64,000 bases of DNA from an uncultured Massilia sp. (GTDB lineage Bacteria; Pseudomonadota; Gammaproteobacteria; Burkholderiales; Burkholderiaceae): contig CAMLMV010000018.1 of assembly GCA_946481275.1 (NCBI GenBank), positions 1-64,000 of the forward strand. The letters run 5' to 3'. Numbering within the stretch: position 1 is the stretch's first letter; each line of letters opens with the position of its first letter. The notes below the pieces were generated by a model, which saw only the letters and a list, made by a program, of their open reading frames with translations, ran no database searches and was not told the DNA's origin. The position numbers and the translations under genes were made by a program. Positions 1 through 9,672 of this stretch are shown here, piece after piece.

Positions 1-1102
1 CAAGGTCGAGGCGACCAAGTTCACCGAGGTCGGCTATGTCGGCCGCGACGTCGACACCATCATCCGCGACCTGATCGACATCGGCATCAAGCAGACCCGC
101 GCCAGCGAAATGAAGAAGGTGCGCCAGCGCGCCGAGGACGCGGCCGAGGACCGCATCATCGACATCCTCGTGCCGCCTGCGCGCGACTTCGGCTTCAACG
201 TCAGCAGCGACGCCAAGGATGGCGACGACGCCACGCGCCAGACCTTCCGCAAGCGCCTGCGCGAAGGCGCGCTCGACGACAAGGAAGTCGAGATCGACGT
301 GGCCGAGGCCTCGCCGCAGATGGAAATCATGGCGCCGCCGGGCATGGAAGAAATGACGGAACAGATCAAGTCGATGTTCGCCGGCGTCGGCGGCGGCCGC
401 AAGAAGCCCCGCAAGATGAAGGTGAAGGAAGCGATGAAGCTGCTCGTCGACGAGGAAGCCGCCAAGCTCATCAACGAAGACGAGATGAAGCAGAAGGCCA
501 TTGCCAACGTCGAGCAGAACGGCATCGTGTTCCTGGACGAGGTCGACAAGATCGCGTCGCGTTCGGAACACGGCGGCGCCGACGTCTCGCGCGCGGGCGT
601 GCAGCGCGACCTGCTGCCGCTCGTCGAAGGCACGACGGTGAACACGAAGTACGGCATGATCAAGACGGACCACATCCTGTTCATCGCCTCGGGCGCGTTC
701 CACTTGTCGAAGCCGTCGGACCTGATCCCCGAGCTGCAGGGCCGCTTCCCGATCCGCGTCGAACTGGAATCGCTGTCGATCGAGGATTTCAAGAGCATCC
801 TGACCTCGACGGACGCGAGCCTCACCAAGCAGTACGAAGCCCTGCTGGCGACGGAAGGCGTCAAACTCGAGTTCGCCGACGAGGGCATCCATCGCCTGGC
901 CGAGATCGCGTATTCCGTCAATGAGCGCACCGAGAACATCGGCGCGCGCCGGCTGTACACGGTAATGGAAAAGCTGCTGGAAGAGATCTCGTACTCGGCC
1001 ACCGACAAGTCGGGCCAGGCGCTCGTCATCGACGCGGCCTACGTCAACGAACGGCTGGATGCGCTGGCGGTCAACGAAGACCTGTCGCGCTACGTGCTGT
1101 AA
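1..1102 (+). CDS. hslU: HslU, ATPase subunit of the HslVU protease (5' truncated)
   Basis: HslU is the AAA+ unfoldase that feeds substrates to the HslV peptidase in the cytoplasm. The reading frame is already open at base 2 (residues [20 protein letters not shown], typical of HslU just after the Walker A region), so the start and Walker A lie before the window. Visible are the intermediate domain, Walker B ([12 protein letters not shown]), the second-region arginine motif ([12 protein letters not shown]), the sensor-2 segment ([18 protein letters not shown]) and the short hydrophobic C-terminus (YVL) that docks into HslV. hslV is expected just upstream. A small ORF follows after 21 bases. Identity is secure. 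Confidence 0.96.
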   Translation, partial: KVEATKFTEVGYVGRDVDTIIRDLIDIGIKQTRASEMKKVRQRAEDAAEDRIIDILVPPARDFGFNVSSDAKDGDDATRQTFRKRLREGALDDKEVEIDVAEASPQMEIMAPPGMEEMTEQIKSMFAGVGGGRKKPRKMKVKEAMKLLVDEEAAKLINEDEMKQKAIANVEQNGIVFLDEVDKIASRSEHGGADVSRAGVQRDLLPLVEGTTVNTKYGMIKTDHILFIASGAFHLSKPSDLIPELQGRFPIRVELESLSIEDFKSILTSTDASLTKQYEALLATEGVKLEFADEGIHRLAEIAYSVNERTENIGARRLYTVMEKLLEEISYSATDKSGQALVIDAAYVNERLDALAVNEDLSRYVL

Positions 1103-1123
1103 CGCATCGGAAAGGAGGCGGCG

Positions 1124-1321
1124 ATGGCAAACAAGGCACTGGCAACCCGGCAAAAGATGCGGCTGCGTGTCGAGCCGACGCCGCCGCTCAAACCCCGCAA
1201 TCCGTTCGCCGGCTTTGCCAAGGCGCGCGCGGCCGGGGCGCATGCGAAACCCGAGGCCAGCGAACGGCTGGCCGCCAAGCGGGCGCTCAAGAAGGTCAAG
1301 CTGGAGCCGGACGAGGAGTGA
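1124..1321 (+). CDS. Small basic hypothetical protein downstream of hslU
   Basis: A 65-residue ORF starting with ATG behind a near-perfect ribosome binding site (AAAGGAGG, 7 bases upstream), 21 bases after hslU, so probably co-transcribed with it. The product is rich in Lys, Arg, Ala and Pro, with no signal peptide, membrane segment or cysteine; the N-terminus is MANKALATRQKMRLRVEPTP and the C-terminus acidic (EPDEE). I do not recognise a family. The composition would suit a small nucleic-acid- or ribosome-associated protein, but that is a guess. The strong Shine-Dalgarno and the neighbour spacing are the main reasons to call it real. Confidence 0.6.
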   Translation: MANKALATRQKMRLRVEPTPPLKPRNPFAGFAKARAAGAHAKPEASERLAAKRALKKVKLEPDEE

Positions 1322-1330
1322 CCGGCACCG

Positions 1331-1723
1331 TTATTTCGCCGGCGTGATCAGCGGCTTGCCCTTGTCGACGAAATAGGTCGCGATGCCCGCCCCGGCCACT
1401 GTGCCGGGGTTCCTGGCCGCATGAATGGTACCGGCCGGAATGAAGACGGATTGCCCCGCCCTGAGCACCACGGGCGCTTTGCCGTCGGGCATGTACTCCA
1501 GGGTGCCCTCGACCACGTACAGGACTTCATCGCCCGGATGCGTATGCCTGGGCACGCCACGGCCGGGGTCGACCTCGACGCGCACCTCGACGACTTCGCG
1601 TCCCGGCACGACGCTGTCGTGCTTGAGCAGGTCGGTGCGGCGCACGCCGGGCGCCTGCGCCGCCCCCTGAGCAAATGCTGCCGCACTCAATAACGCCAAT
1701 ACGATCACGCTTACCGTTTTCAT
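1331..1723 (-). CDS. Secreted cupin-domain protein
   Basis: A 130-residue protein with an N-terminal signal peptide (MKTVSVIVLALLSAAAFAQG) followed by one small cupin barrel. The cupin motif is visible as PRHTHPGDEVLYVVEGTLEY, and the second half as LRAGQSVFIPAGTIHAARNP; the two His, one Glu and a later His are the usual metal ligands. The ATG at 1723 is chosen because AAAGGAG lies 6 bases upstream and a signal peptide begins there; the frame is open further upstream without those features. Function beyond a periplasmic metal-binding cupin cannot be inferred. It converges with the small ORF after hslU. Confidence 0.8.
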   Translation of the reverse strand: MKTVSVIVLALLSAAAFAQGAAQAPGVRRTDLLKHDSVVPGREVVEVRVEVDPGRGVPRHTHPGDEVLYVVEGTLEYMPDGKAPVVLRAGQSVFIPAGTIHAARNPGTVAGAGIATYFVDKGKPLITPAK

Positions 1724-1927
1724 ACGCTCTCCTTTGGTCTCGATTGGACACCGGCGCAGCGGCGAGTGCACGGACGTTCGCACCTGAACTGATGCGTATC
1801 ATAACGCTGACCGGACCCAGCAGGCGGTCGTGGCTGGCTGGACTCGACATTTCTTGAACTGGCCTGCCTTCTTCTGTACATTCGTTAGCGCCGAGTTGAC
1901 GAACGAAAACAGAAAAGCGACCCAATC

Positions 1928-2659
1928 ATGAGCTCCCCCGACATGCTGCTGGACGTGCTGCGCGCCGAACTGCGCGCCGCCGGGATCACCTACAAGATGC
2001 TGGCCGACCGCATCGCGATGAGCGAATCGAGTATCAAGCGCATGTTCGGCCAGAAGGACATGACCTTGTCGCGCCTGGCCCAGATCTGCCAGGCGGCCGG
2101 CATCGCCATGGAAGACGTGCTGCGGCGCGCGGCCGATGCGCGGCCGCAGGCCGACACCTTGACGCTCATCCAGGAAACGGCGCTGGTCGCCAATCCGCGC
2201 CTGCTGCTCGTGGCGATCTGTTGCCTGGGGCACTGGAGCCTGGAACAGATGGTCGAAACCTATCGTTTGAGCGAACCCGAATGCATCGGCTTGCTGGTGG
2301 AACTCGACCGCCTCGGCGTGATCGAACTGAAGCCGCTGAACCGTTATACGCTGCGGGTCTCGAACGCGTTCCGCTGGCTGCCGGACGGGCCGGTACAACG
2401 CTTCTTCCGCGCCCACGTCGTCGAGGATTATTTTGCCGGGAAGTTCGACGGTGCCGGCGAAACCCTGATGTGCCTGCCCGCACGCCTGTCGCTGGCGAGC
2501 GCCGCCGAGCTGGCGGAAAAGATCCATCAACTGGCCGGAGAACTCGCGCGCATGCACCGCAACGACCGCCGCCTGCCCCCGCAGGAGCGCGACGGTTTTA
2601 CGTTGCTGGTCGGTTTCCGTTCGTGGGAATTTTCCGCATTCACGGCGTTGCGCCGCTGA
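1928..2659 (+). CDS. XRE-type helix-turn-helix transcriptional regulator
   Basis: A 243-residue protein with an N-terminal Cro/C1-type helix-turn-helix (about residues 8-65; ITYKMLADRIAMSESSIKRM is the helix-turn-helix core). About 170 residues follow with no recognised ligand-binding fold; residues near 100-140 (LEQMVETYRLSEPECIGLLV) resemble a winged-helix-like segment. There is no transmembrane segment. It stands alone, divergent from the cupin gene and converging with the type II secretion operon (3 bases between stop codons). Its target is unknown; autoregulation or control of the neighbouring cupin is possible but not shown. Confidence 0.75.
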   Translation: MSSPDMLLDVLRAELRAAGITYKMLADRIAMSESSIKRMFGQKDMTLSRLAQICQAAGIAMEDVLRRAADARPQADTLTLIQETALVANPRLLLVAICCLGHWSLEQMVETYRLSEPECIGLLVELDRLGVIELKPLNRYTLRVSNAFRWLPDGPVQRFFRAHVVEDYFAGKFDGAGETLMCLPARLSLASAAELAEKIHQLAGELARMHRNDRRLPPQERDGFTLLVGFRSWEFSAFTALRR

Positions 2660-2662
2660 TGT

Positions 2663-3379
2663 TTACTGCGTATTCATCTGGCCGGCCGGATTTTGCGGCG
2701 GCACCTGCTGACCGTTCTGCGCCGGCGTGATCGAATTTGCATTCGGCGGCGGCGGATTGTCGTGCGTGCCGACGTCGCCCGGGTTCGTCATCGACGGCTG
2801 CGGCTGCGGCTGGACGGCGCCCGGCGCCATCGGCGGCTCCGGCACGGCCTGCACCGGCTGCGCGGCCGGTGCGGTCGTGATCTGCTGCGGCTGCGGGAAA
2901 GTCTGCTGCGGCATCTGTTGCGGCATCTGTTGCGGCATGGCGCCGGGCGCACCGCCACCGGGACCGCCCATCGCCGCCGCGGGCTTGGTGTCGGTCGCCA
3001 GGTCGACGCGCTTCATGACGCCGCCATCGGACAGCATCACATAGCGCGGATGGACTTCCGCCAGCGTGATGCCGGGCGCCAGTTCCTTGCCGACCCGCAG
3101 CGCCTTCGGCGGCGAACCTTCGGCGACGATGATCGCCACGCTGCTGTTGCCGTCCGCGACGACGCCCGTCAGCTGGTAATTGGTCGCGCTTGCCACCGAG
3201 ACCTGGCCGCCGAACAAGGTAGCGGCAGCATCGATGGTCGGGTCGGGCATGGCGGACTGGGGCACCGCCGCGATCGGGCGCTGGGGCGGCTGGTACAGCT
3301 GCATGATCCAGTACGCGAGCGACACGGCAAACAGGATCACGCCCAGCAGGCTCAGGAGAAAAGGCACGCGCTTGTTCAT
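2663..3379 (-). CDS. gspC: Type II secretion inner-membrane protein GspC (short form)
   Basis: Last gene of the gsp operon. GspC links the inner-membrane platform to the GspD secretin. The 238-residue product has a short cytoplasmic N-terminus, one membrane segment (about residues 5-25, FLLSLLGVILFAVSLAYWIM), a homology-region domain (about 40-130: YQLTGVVADGNSSVAIIVAE and a later segment ending VMLSDGGVMKRVDL) and a long Pro/Gln-rich tail with PQQM repeated three times. I see no PDZ domain, which the classical GspC carries. The ATG at 3379 is chosen because AAGGAAA lies just upstream; a GTG at 3394 is in frame and overlaps the gspF stop codon. Confidence 0.82.
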   Translation of the reverse strand: MNKRVPFLLSLLGVILFAVSLAYWIMQLYQPPQRPIAAVPQSAMPDPTIDAAATLFGGQVSVASATNYQLTGVVADGNSSVAIIVAEGSPPKALRVGKELAPGITLAEVHPRYVMLSDGGVMKRVDLATDTKPAAAMGGPGGGAPGAMPQQMPQQMPQQTFPQPQQITTAPAAQPVQAVPEPPMAPGAVQPQPQPSMTNPGDVGTHDNPPPPNANSITPAQNGQQVPPQNPAGQMNTQ

Positions 3380-3390
3380 CAGTTTCCTTG

Positions 3391-4611
3391 TCACTGCACC
3401 AACTGGTTGATTTCAATGATCGGCATCAGCACGGCCAGCACGATCAACAGCACGACGAGACCCATGGCCAGGATCAGCACCGGCTCCAGCAGGCCGGCGA
3501 TGGTCAGGGTGCGCCGTTCGAGGTCGGCCTGCTGCGAATTCGAGGCCCGTTCGAGCATGGCCGGCAGCTCGCCCGTGATCTCGCCCGCGCGGATCATGTG
3601 CACGAGCATGGGCGGGAACAGCTTCTGGGCCGACAGCGCGCGCGCCAGGCTCACGCCCTCGCGCACGCTGGCCGTCGCCTGTTCCACGAGTTCTTTCATC
3701 GCCACGTTCGACAGCGTGTCGCGGCTCGTCTCGAGCGCGCGCAGGATGGGCACGCCGGAGCCGGTCGTGATCGCCAGCGTGCTGGCGAAACGGGTCGTGT
3801 TCAGGCTGCGCTCGAACTTGCCGTACACGGGCGCGTTCAGCAGCCACGTATGCCAGCGGCGCTTGAGCACCGGATTCTGCAGCGCGCGGCGCCACATGAA
3901 CCAGGCGGCGATGACGATCAATGCCACATAGATCCCGTAGGCGCGCGTAAAGTCCGACACGCCCAGCATGACGACGGTCAGGAACGGCAGTTTCTGCTTG
4001 GTGTTGGCGAACACCGAGACGATCTGCGGCACGACATAGGTCAGCAGGAAGATCACGATCGCGAACGCGACGACGGTGACGATGGCCGGATACGTGAACG
4101 CCAGGCGCACGCGCTGCACGAGGGCATTGCGGCGTTCGATGTAGTCCGCCAGGCGCGACAGCACGCGCGACAGCTGGCCGATCTGTTCGCCGGACGCGAC
4201 GAGCGCGCGGTAGATCTCGGCGAAGTCGCGCGGATGGCGCGCCAGCGCGCTCGAGAACGAGGCGCCGCCCATCACTTCCGAACGGATCGACGCGATCAGG
4301 TCGCGCACGTAGGCGCGCTCGGCCTGTTCCAGCAGCGCGGTGAAGGCTTGCTCGAGCGGCAGGCCCGCTTCCAGCAGGCTCGCGAGCTGCCGCGTGAACA
4401 GCGCGAGCTCGACCTGGGACAGGCGTTCGCCGAAGCCGCGCGCACGCGCCGCCCCGCTCTCGTCGACCTGGGCCGCGATCGCCTCGACGGCGAGCGGCGT
4501 CAATCCCTGCAGGCGCAGGTCGGCGCGCGCGGCACGCGGGCTGTCGGCGTTCAGGACGCCCTTGCGGGTGACGCCGCCCGTGTCGACGGCTTCATAGCGG
4601 AAGGCGGGCAT
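3391..4611 (-). CDS. gspF: Type II secretion platform protein GspF
   Basis: The polytopic inner-membrane protein at the base of the pseudopilus, contacting the GspE ATPase. 406 residues, the usual family length, with two repeats of the GspF domain (about 70-195 and 270-395) and three membrane segments (near residues 170-190, 220-240 and 375-400). The first repeat reads LALFTRQLASLLEAGLPLEQ and the second FASTLAITTGSGVPILRALE, both characteristic. It starts 3 bases after the gspE stop codon and is followed by gspC. Confidence 0.95.
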   Translation of the reverse strand: MPAFRYEAVDTGGVTRKGVLNADSPRAARADLRLQGLTPLAVEAIAAQVDESGAARARGFGERLSQVELALFTRQLASLLEAGLPLEQAFTALLEQAERAYVRDLIASIRSEVMGGASFSSALARHPRDFAEIYRALVASGEQIGQLSRVLSRLADYIERRNALVQRVRLAFTYPAIVTVVAFAIVIFLLTYVVPQIVSVFANTKQKLPFLTVVMLGVSDFTRAYGIYVALIVIAAWFMWRRALQNPVLKRRWHTWLLNAPVYGKFERSLNTTRFASTLAITTGSGVPILRALETSRDTLSNVAMKELVEQATASVREGVSLARALSAQKLFPPMLVHMIRAGEITGELPAMLERASNSQQADLERRTLTIAGLLEPVLILAMGLVVLLIVLAVLMPIIEINQLVQ

Positions 4612-4614
4612 CGA

Positions 4615-6039
4615 TCAATCCACCTTCGTCACGCGCAGCAGTTCGGCTTCCGTCGTGATGCCTTCCTGCACCCACCGTTGGCCGTCGTCGTGCATGGTCT
4701 TCATGCCGGATTTCAGGGCCGCGTTGCGGATCTCGGCCTCGGCGGCCTGGTTGTGGATCTGCGAACGGATCTGTTCGTTCGTCTCGAGCAGCTCGTACAC
4801 GCCCACGCGGCCGTGGAAGCCCGTGTGGCCGCAACGGTCGCAGCCGACCGCCACCCACTGCCCCGCTTCCTGGCGCTTGCAGTGCGGGCACAGCTTGCGC
4901 ACGAGGCGCTGCGCCATCACGCCCAGCAGCGACGACGACAGCAGGAACGGCTCGATGCCCATGTCCAGCAGGCGGGTGACGGCCGAGGCGGCATCGTTCG
5001 TGTGCAGGGTCGCCAGCACGAGGTGGCCCGTCAGCGATGCCTGCACGGCGATCTGGGCCGTTTCGAGGTCGCGGATCTCGCCGATCATGATCACGTCCGG
5101 GTCCTGGCGCAGGATCGCGCGCAGGGCCTTGCCGAACGTCATGTCGATGCGGGCGTTGACCTGGGTCTGGCCGATGCCGGGCAAGTCGTATTCGATCGGG
5201 TCTTCCACCGTCATGATGTTGGTGGTCGTCGAATTCAGGCGCGACAGCGACGCGTACAGCGTCGTCGTCTTGCCGGAACCGGTCGGGCCCGTGACGAGCA
5301 CGATGCCGTGCGGCTGGTTGATCAGCTTGTCGAACTGCGGCAGCATCTGCCCGCTCATGCCGAGGTGGCTGAGGTCGAGCCGGCCCGCTTCCTTGTCGAG
5401 CAGACGCAGCACGGCACGTTCGCCGTGGCCGGTCGGCAGGGTCGAGACGCGCACGTCGACCGGCTTGCCGCCGATGCGCAGCGTGATGCGGCCGTCCTGC
5501 GGCAGGCGTTTTTCCGCGATGTCGAGCTGCGACATGATCTTGATACGCGAGATCAGCGAGGCGTGGATGCCCTTGCGCGGACGTACGATGTCGCGCAGCG
5601 CGCCGTCGATGCGGAAGCGCACGACGGACGTCTGCTCGAACGGTTCGATGTGGATGTCGGACGCGCCTTCGCGCAGCGATTGCGTGAGCAGCGCGTTGAT
5701 CATGCGGATGACGGGCGCGTCGTCGGACGATTCCAGCAGGTCCTCGATCGCCGGCACGTCCTGCAGCAGCTTCGTAAGGTCGAGGTCGGCGTCGAACTCG
5801 TCCGCGACCTGCGACGCGTCGCCGCCGGCCGACTGGTACGCGGCGGCAATGGCCGATTCCAGTTCGGCGCGTTCCATCCGCCGCAGGGTGATGCGCCCGA
5901 AACGGCGCGAGACCTCGGCGATCGCCGCCGGCTTGGTCGCATTCGAGACCAGCACTTCGACGGCTTGCGACGGGTCGCCGTTGGAACGCGCCAGCACGCC
6001 GTAATCGCGTGCAAATGCGTAGGGCAACAAGTTATTCAT
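4615..6039 (-). CDS. gspE: Type II secretion ATPase GspE
   Basis: Cytoplasmic hexameric ATPase that powers pseudopilus assembly. 474 residues. Walker A is at 251-258 (GPTGSGKT), the Asp box around 278-284 (TVEDPIE), Walker B near 313-324 ([12 protein letters not shown]) and the His box near 343-348 (TLHTND). A four-cysteine zinc site is intact (CPHC at 384-387, CDRC at 400-403), as in GspE/PilB proteins. The N-terminal domain (1-100) is the part expected to bind GspL. It lies 5 bases after gspD and 3 bases before gspF. Confidence 0.96.
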   Translation of the reverse strand: MNNLLPYAFARDYGVLARSNGDPSQAVEVLVSNATKPAAIAEVSRRFGRITLRRMERAELESAIAAAYQSAGGDASQVADEFDADLDLTKLLQDVPAIEDLLESSDDAPVIRMINALLTQSLREGASDIHIEPFEQTSVVRFRIDGALRDIVRPRKGIHASLISRIKIMSQLDIAEKRLPQDGRITLRIGGKPVDVRVSTLPTGHGERAVLRLLDKEAGRLDLSHLGMSGQMLPQFDKLINQPHGIVLVTGPTGSGKTTTLYASLSRLNSTTTNIMTVEDPIEYDLPGIGQTQVNARIDMTFGKALRAILRQDPDVIMIGEIRDLETAQIAVQASLTGHLVLATLHTNDAASAVTRLLDMGIEPFLLSSSLLGVMAQRLVRKLCPHCKRQEAGQWVAVGCDRCGHTGFHGRVGVYELLETNEQIRSQIHNQAAEAEIRNAALKSGMKTMHDDGQRWVQEGITTEAELLRVTKVD

Positions 6040-6044
6040 CGTCT

Positions 6045-8387
6045 TCAGTTCTGTTGGGTCGGTGTCGCCGGCCGGTATTCAGGTTGCGCAGGTTGCACCG
6101 GACGGAATTCCGGCGTGCCCGGCGCCTTGGGTTGCACGGTGCCCGGCCCGGTGGCGGCGCCCGGACGCGCGGCGGCGGGTGCCGGCGGCGGCATCGTCGC
6201 CATCGCGCTGCCCACGGGCGGCTGGCCATTGACCAGGCTCGGCAGCACCGGTGCGCCGAGGTTCTTCAGCAGCACGGTGTCGTCGACCGGTTGTGCCGTC
6301 GTGCCGGCGGCGCGCATGAATTCGTAGCGGTCCATCGACAGGCTGTCGTTCTGTTCCTTGCTGCGCACCACGACCGGGCGCAGGAACACCATCAGGTTAC
6401 GCTTGGCACGCGTCCGGGTGCGGTACTTGAACAGGTTGCCGATGATCGGAATATCGCCCAGTCCACGCGTCTTTTCGTTGTTCTCGGATTCGTCGTCCGA
6501 GATCAGCCCGCCCAGCACGACGATCTGGCCATTGTCGGCCAACACGTTGCTCTCGATCGCGCGGACGGTGGTCACGATCCCCGACGCCGAGCTGACGGAA
6601 TTGTCGATCCCCGAATTCTCGTGGTAGATCGCCAGCTTGATCGTACCGCCTTCGGAAATCTGCGGGCGCACTTTCAGCAGCAGGCCCACGTCCTTGCGGT
6701 CGACCGTCTGGAACGGATTGCTTGCCCCGCTCGCGCCCGTCGTGAAGGAACCGGTGATGATCGGTATGTTCTGACCGACCTTGATCGTCGCCAGTTCGTT
6801 GTCCAGCGTGATCATGTTCGGTGTGGACAAGATGTTGGCGTGTCCCGTACTTTCAAGGGCATGCGCGATCGCACCCAGGCCCAGCTCGCCGTTCACCTGC
6901 TTGAAGAGGCCGATCGACAGGCCGGTCGGCGTCGGGATCGAGCTGCCGGTGGTGGTGCCGGAGGCGCCGCTGATGCCCGTCGCCGCTGCCAGCGCCAGGT
7001 TGACGATGTTGTTGTTGCTGCCGCCGAGGCTGAACGACTGCAGGCCGCCCACGCGGTAGCTGCTGTTGTTGTTGCCGGTCAGGCCCACCCATTGCACGCC
7101 GAACTCGGACGCGTCGGTCGACGTGACCTCCACCACCAGCGCCTCGATGTAGACCTGGGCGCGGCGCACGTCGAGCTGGTCGATGACGGCGCGCAGGTTG
7201 CGGTACACGGCGTCCGGCGCCGTGATGATGAGGCTGTTGGTCGACGCGTCGGCCTGGATGAAGCCCGAGCCCTGCCCGCCGCCGGCACCGCCGGCCGTGG
7301 CCTGGCCCTGCTGCGAGAACGAGCCGCCAGTGCCGCCCATGCCGACGCTGCTCTGCTGGCCCTGCTGGCCGCCGAGTCCGCCGGCGCCGCCGGCGCCACC
7401 GGTGGCGGTGGACTGGATCGAGCCGCCCGCCGTGCCCTGCTGCTGCACCGGCACGGCCGACGCATCCTGCGACACGACGGCGCGCAGCGTCTGCGCGACC
7501 TTGCTGGCGTCGGCATTCTTCAGGTAGACCACGTGGATGTTGCCGAGTTCCGTCGTCGGCTGGTCGAGCTTGGCGATCAGGTTCTTGGCCATGCTCGCGC
7601 GGGCCGGCGACGGGGCGCGCACGATGACGGCATTGGTGCGCGGATCGGCCAGCACGGTGACGCGGCCCGCATCGCCGCCGGCGGCCGGTTCCATCAGGCG
7701 CGTGACGAGCGTGGCGACGTCGCTGGCGATGCCGTTGCGGATCGGGACCACGTCGAGGTCGCCAGTGGCCGGCGAATCGAGCGCGGCGATGATCTTCGAC
7801 AGGCGGCGCAGGTTGTCGGCATAGTCCGTGATCACGAGGCTGTTGTTGCCCGGATCGGCCATGATCGAGTTGTTGGGCGAGATCAGCGGACGCAGCACGG
7901 CCGTCAGGTTGGCGGCGGATTCGTGCTGCAGGCGGTAGACCTGCGTGGCGATCTGGTCGCCGCGCACCTTCGAGCCGCCGATGCCGACCTGCGTGGGCGA
8001 CGATTGCAGCTTCGCTTCCGCTTCCGGCACCACTTTCGCGTAACCGTCGCCCGTGACGACCGCATAGCCCTGCAGGCGTAGTGCCGAGGTCAGCAGCGAG
8101 AAGGCCTGGGCGCGGGTCAATGTCTTTTCCGAGACCAGCGTCAGCGTGCCTTTCACGCGCGGGTCGATGATGAACGTCGTCCCCGTGTAGTGGCCGACCG
8201 CCTTGATCACGGACTCCATGTCGGCGTTGACGAAGTTGAGCGCAGCGCCACCACCACCCGCTTCCTGGGCGTAGGCGAACGGCGGCAGGACGCTGGTTCC
8301 GACGGTGCAGCACAGCATGGCGCCGGCCACGATGCGGCGCAGTGCCGGGAGTTGCTGGATGCTGCGGGTTGGATTTTTTTTCATCAT
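6045..8387 (-). CDS. gspD: Type II secretion outer-membrane secretin GspD
   Basis: Forms the outer-membrane channel. 780 residues: a signal peptide ending about residue 40 (...PPFAYA), N0 to N3 ring domains (about 50-430) and the secretin domain (about 440-680), including [14 protein letters not shown] and the closing segment ending [14 protein letters not shown]. In N3 there is a roughly 60-residue Gly/Ser/Gln-rich insertion (about 315-375) that looks like a flexible loop. The C-terminus is Pro/Ala-rich. No pilotin gene is seen nearby. The start overlaps the gspN stop codon (ATGA); gspE follows after 5 bases. Confidence 0.96.
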   Translation of the reverse strand: MMKKNPTRSIQQLPALRRIVAGAMLCCTVGTSVLPPFAYAQEAGGGGAALNFVNADMESVIKAVGHYTGTTFIIDPRVKGTLTLVSEKTLTRAQAFSLLTSALRLQGYAVVTGDGYAKVVPEAEAKLQSSPTQVGIGGSKVRGDQIATQVYRLQHESAANLTAVLRPLISPNNSIMADPGNNSLVITDYADNLRRLSKIIAALDSPATGDLDVVPIRNGIASDVATLVTRLMEPAAGGDAGRVTVLADPRTNAVIVRAPSPARASMAKNLIAKLDQPTTELGNIHVVYLKNADASKVAQTLRAVVSQDASAVPVQQQGTAGGSIQSTATGGAGGAGGLGGQQGQQSSVGMGGTGGSFSQQGQATAGGAGGGQGSGFIQADASTNSLIITAPDAVYRNLRAVIDQLDVRRAQVYIEALVVEVTSTDASEFGVQWVGLTGNNNSSYRVGGLQSFSLGGSNNNIVNLALAAATGISGASGTTTGSSIPTPTGLSIGLFKQVNGELGLGAIAHALESTGHANILSTPNMITLDNELATIKVGQNIPIITGSFTTGASGASNPFQTVDRKDVGLLLKVRPQISEGGTIKLAIYHENSGIDNSVSSASGIVTTVRAIESNVLADNGQIVVLGGLISDDESENNEKTRGLGDIPIIGNLFKYRTRTRAKRNLMVFLRPVVVRSKEQNDSLSMDRYEFMRAAGTTAQPVDDTVLLKNLGAPVLPSLVNGQPPVGSAMATMPPPAPAAARPGAATGPGTVQPKAPGTPEFRPVQPAQPEYRPATPTQQN

Positions 8388-9157
8388 CTGAACTCTAACG
8401 CGATTATGTTCTTGCCGTTCACCATACGCCGTTGACCCAGCAGGTTGAGCAGGTTGCCCAGCGTGTCTTCGTACTTGTCGGCCGCCGCTGCCTGTCCCGA
8501 GAAATGCAAGCGGCCGTTTTCCAATGCTCCGTTACCAGACAGCAAGAGCGCACCGCTCACCGTACGCAGCACCACGTCGGCCCGCTGGCCGTGCCAGTCC
8601 ATGGCCATCTCGTAGCTGCCGAGCGGTTTGATCGGGCTCATGCGCGATCCCATGTCGGTCAGCGACAGCACCGTGCGTCCGCTGACCGCCACCGTATTGC
8701 CCTGGCGCGCGATGTCCAGCAGGTTCCAGGACAGCTTGATCGTGCCCGTGAGCGCGAGCGTGTTCAACGGCGCGCCCAGGCCGGCCAGGCCCTCGGCCGG
8801 CAACAGCAGCTGGCCGGCGCTGACCTGCCATTGCGACCAGCTGCCGCTGATGTGCACGGGCTGCGCCAGCGCCTGGTCGTTGGCCAGGTCCATGCTGACA
8901 TCCCCGAACAGCACCAGCGGCGACAGCCGCCAGCTGAAACGTCCCGGCAGCAGCGGCGTGACGGATCCGCCCGCGCCCGGTGCGCCGCCCACAAAGGCTG
9001 AGCCGCGCCAAAGCGTACCCTGCGCATCCCCCAGAGTCAAACGGCCCTCCGTCTGGCGTTCGACCATCGGACCGAGCCATGCGGCCGGCAGGAACGCCAG
9101 TACCGTCAGGATCACCGCGAGCGTCGGCAGCGCGATCCAGGCGAACGTGCGCTTCAT
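8384..9157 (-). CDS. gspN: Type II secretion protein GspN
   Basis: A 257-residue bitopic inner-membrane protein with one N-terminal membrane segment (about 5-28, FAWIALPTLAVILTVLAFLP) and a periplasmic domain typical of GspN (TLGDAQGTLWRGSAFV near the start of the domain; later RFSWRLSPL). GspN is an optional component of type II systems. It overlaps gspM by ATGA at its start and gspD by ATGA at its stop, implying translational coupling. The ATG at 9157 is chosen for the overlap and the membrane segment directly after it. Confidence 0.88.
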   Translation of the reverse strand: MKRTFAWIALPTLAVILTVLAFLPAAWLGPMVERQTEGRLTLGDAQGTLWRGSAFVGGAPGAGGSVTPLLPGRFSWRLSPLVLFGDVSMDLANDQALAQPVHISGSWSQWQVSAGQLLLPAEGLAGLGAPLNTLALTGTIKLSWNLLDIARQGNTVAVSGRTVLSLTDMGSRMSPIKPLGSYEMAMDWHGQRADVVLRTVSGALLLSGNGALENGRLHFSGQAAAADKYEDTLGNLLNLLGQRRMVNGKNIIALEFR

Positions 9158-9672
9158 TGGCCGCTGCCGGTGTTCTGGCGCAGCGTCAGGCTGGCGTCGA
9201 CCTGGCCGGCGGCGGGCAGGGACGTGACGACGGCGTCCTGCACAAGCAAGCGGTTGGCGCGGCGCTGCTCGTCCAGCCACGTGGCCAGGTTGGCGAACGC
9301 CACGTTATTCAACTGCAGCTTGATGTACTCGCCGTTCACCGACAGCGATTCCGGATTCAGGCCGCGCCCCGACAGGCTGCTGCTGACGGTGTCGCGCGTG
9401 AGCGGCACGACGTGCGTTTCCGGCGCCTGCGCCAGCGCGCTCGCTTCCTGGGCCATGGCCTGCAGCTCGGCGGCCTGCTGGCGCAGCTGCGGCAACTGGC
9501 GGCGCAGCTGGGCGCGCCCTTCGATGGCCGGGTCGACGAGCAGCAGGTACAGCAACGCGGCCAGCACGACGGCGCCGCCGACCGCCAGGAAGCGGCGTTC
9601 CTGCTCGGTGCGCGCGAGCCAGAGCGCCGTGGCGCGCTCGCGGTACTGGGCGAAGGTGGTGGCGATGCTCAT
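9154..9672 (-). CDS. gspM: Type II secretion protein GspM
   Basis: A 172-residue inner-membrane protein that partners GspL. A cytoplasmic N-terminus (about 1-25), one membrane segment (about 29-48, AVGGAVVLAALLYLLLVDPA), a coiled-coil-prone stretch (about 52-85, QLRRQLPQLRQQAAELQAMA) and a C-terminal ferredoxin-like domain. Length, layout and position between gspL and gspN are all as expected. It overlaps both neighbours by four bases. Confidence 0.9.
   Translation of the reverse strand: MSIATTFAQYRERATALWLARTEQERRFLAVGGAVVLAALLYLLLVDPAIEGRAQLRRQLPQLRQQAAELQAMAQEASALAQAPETHVVPLTRDTVSSSLSGRGLNPESLSVNGEYIKLQLNNVAFANLATWLDEQRRANRLLVQDAVVTSLPAAGQVDASLTLRQNTGSGQ

Noticed and set aside
2885..2945. 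Short tandem repeat resembling a CRISPR or minisatellite
   Set aside because: It is the coding repeat for PQQM in the gspC tail: units are contiguous, with no spacers.
3388..6327. 979-codon plus-strand frame opposite gspF and gspE
   Set aside because: Antisense shadow of two well-supported secretion genes, with biased composition and no start signal.
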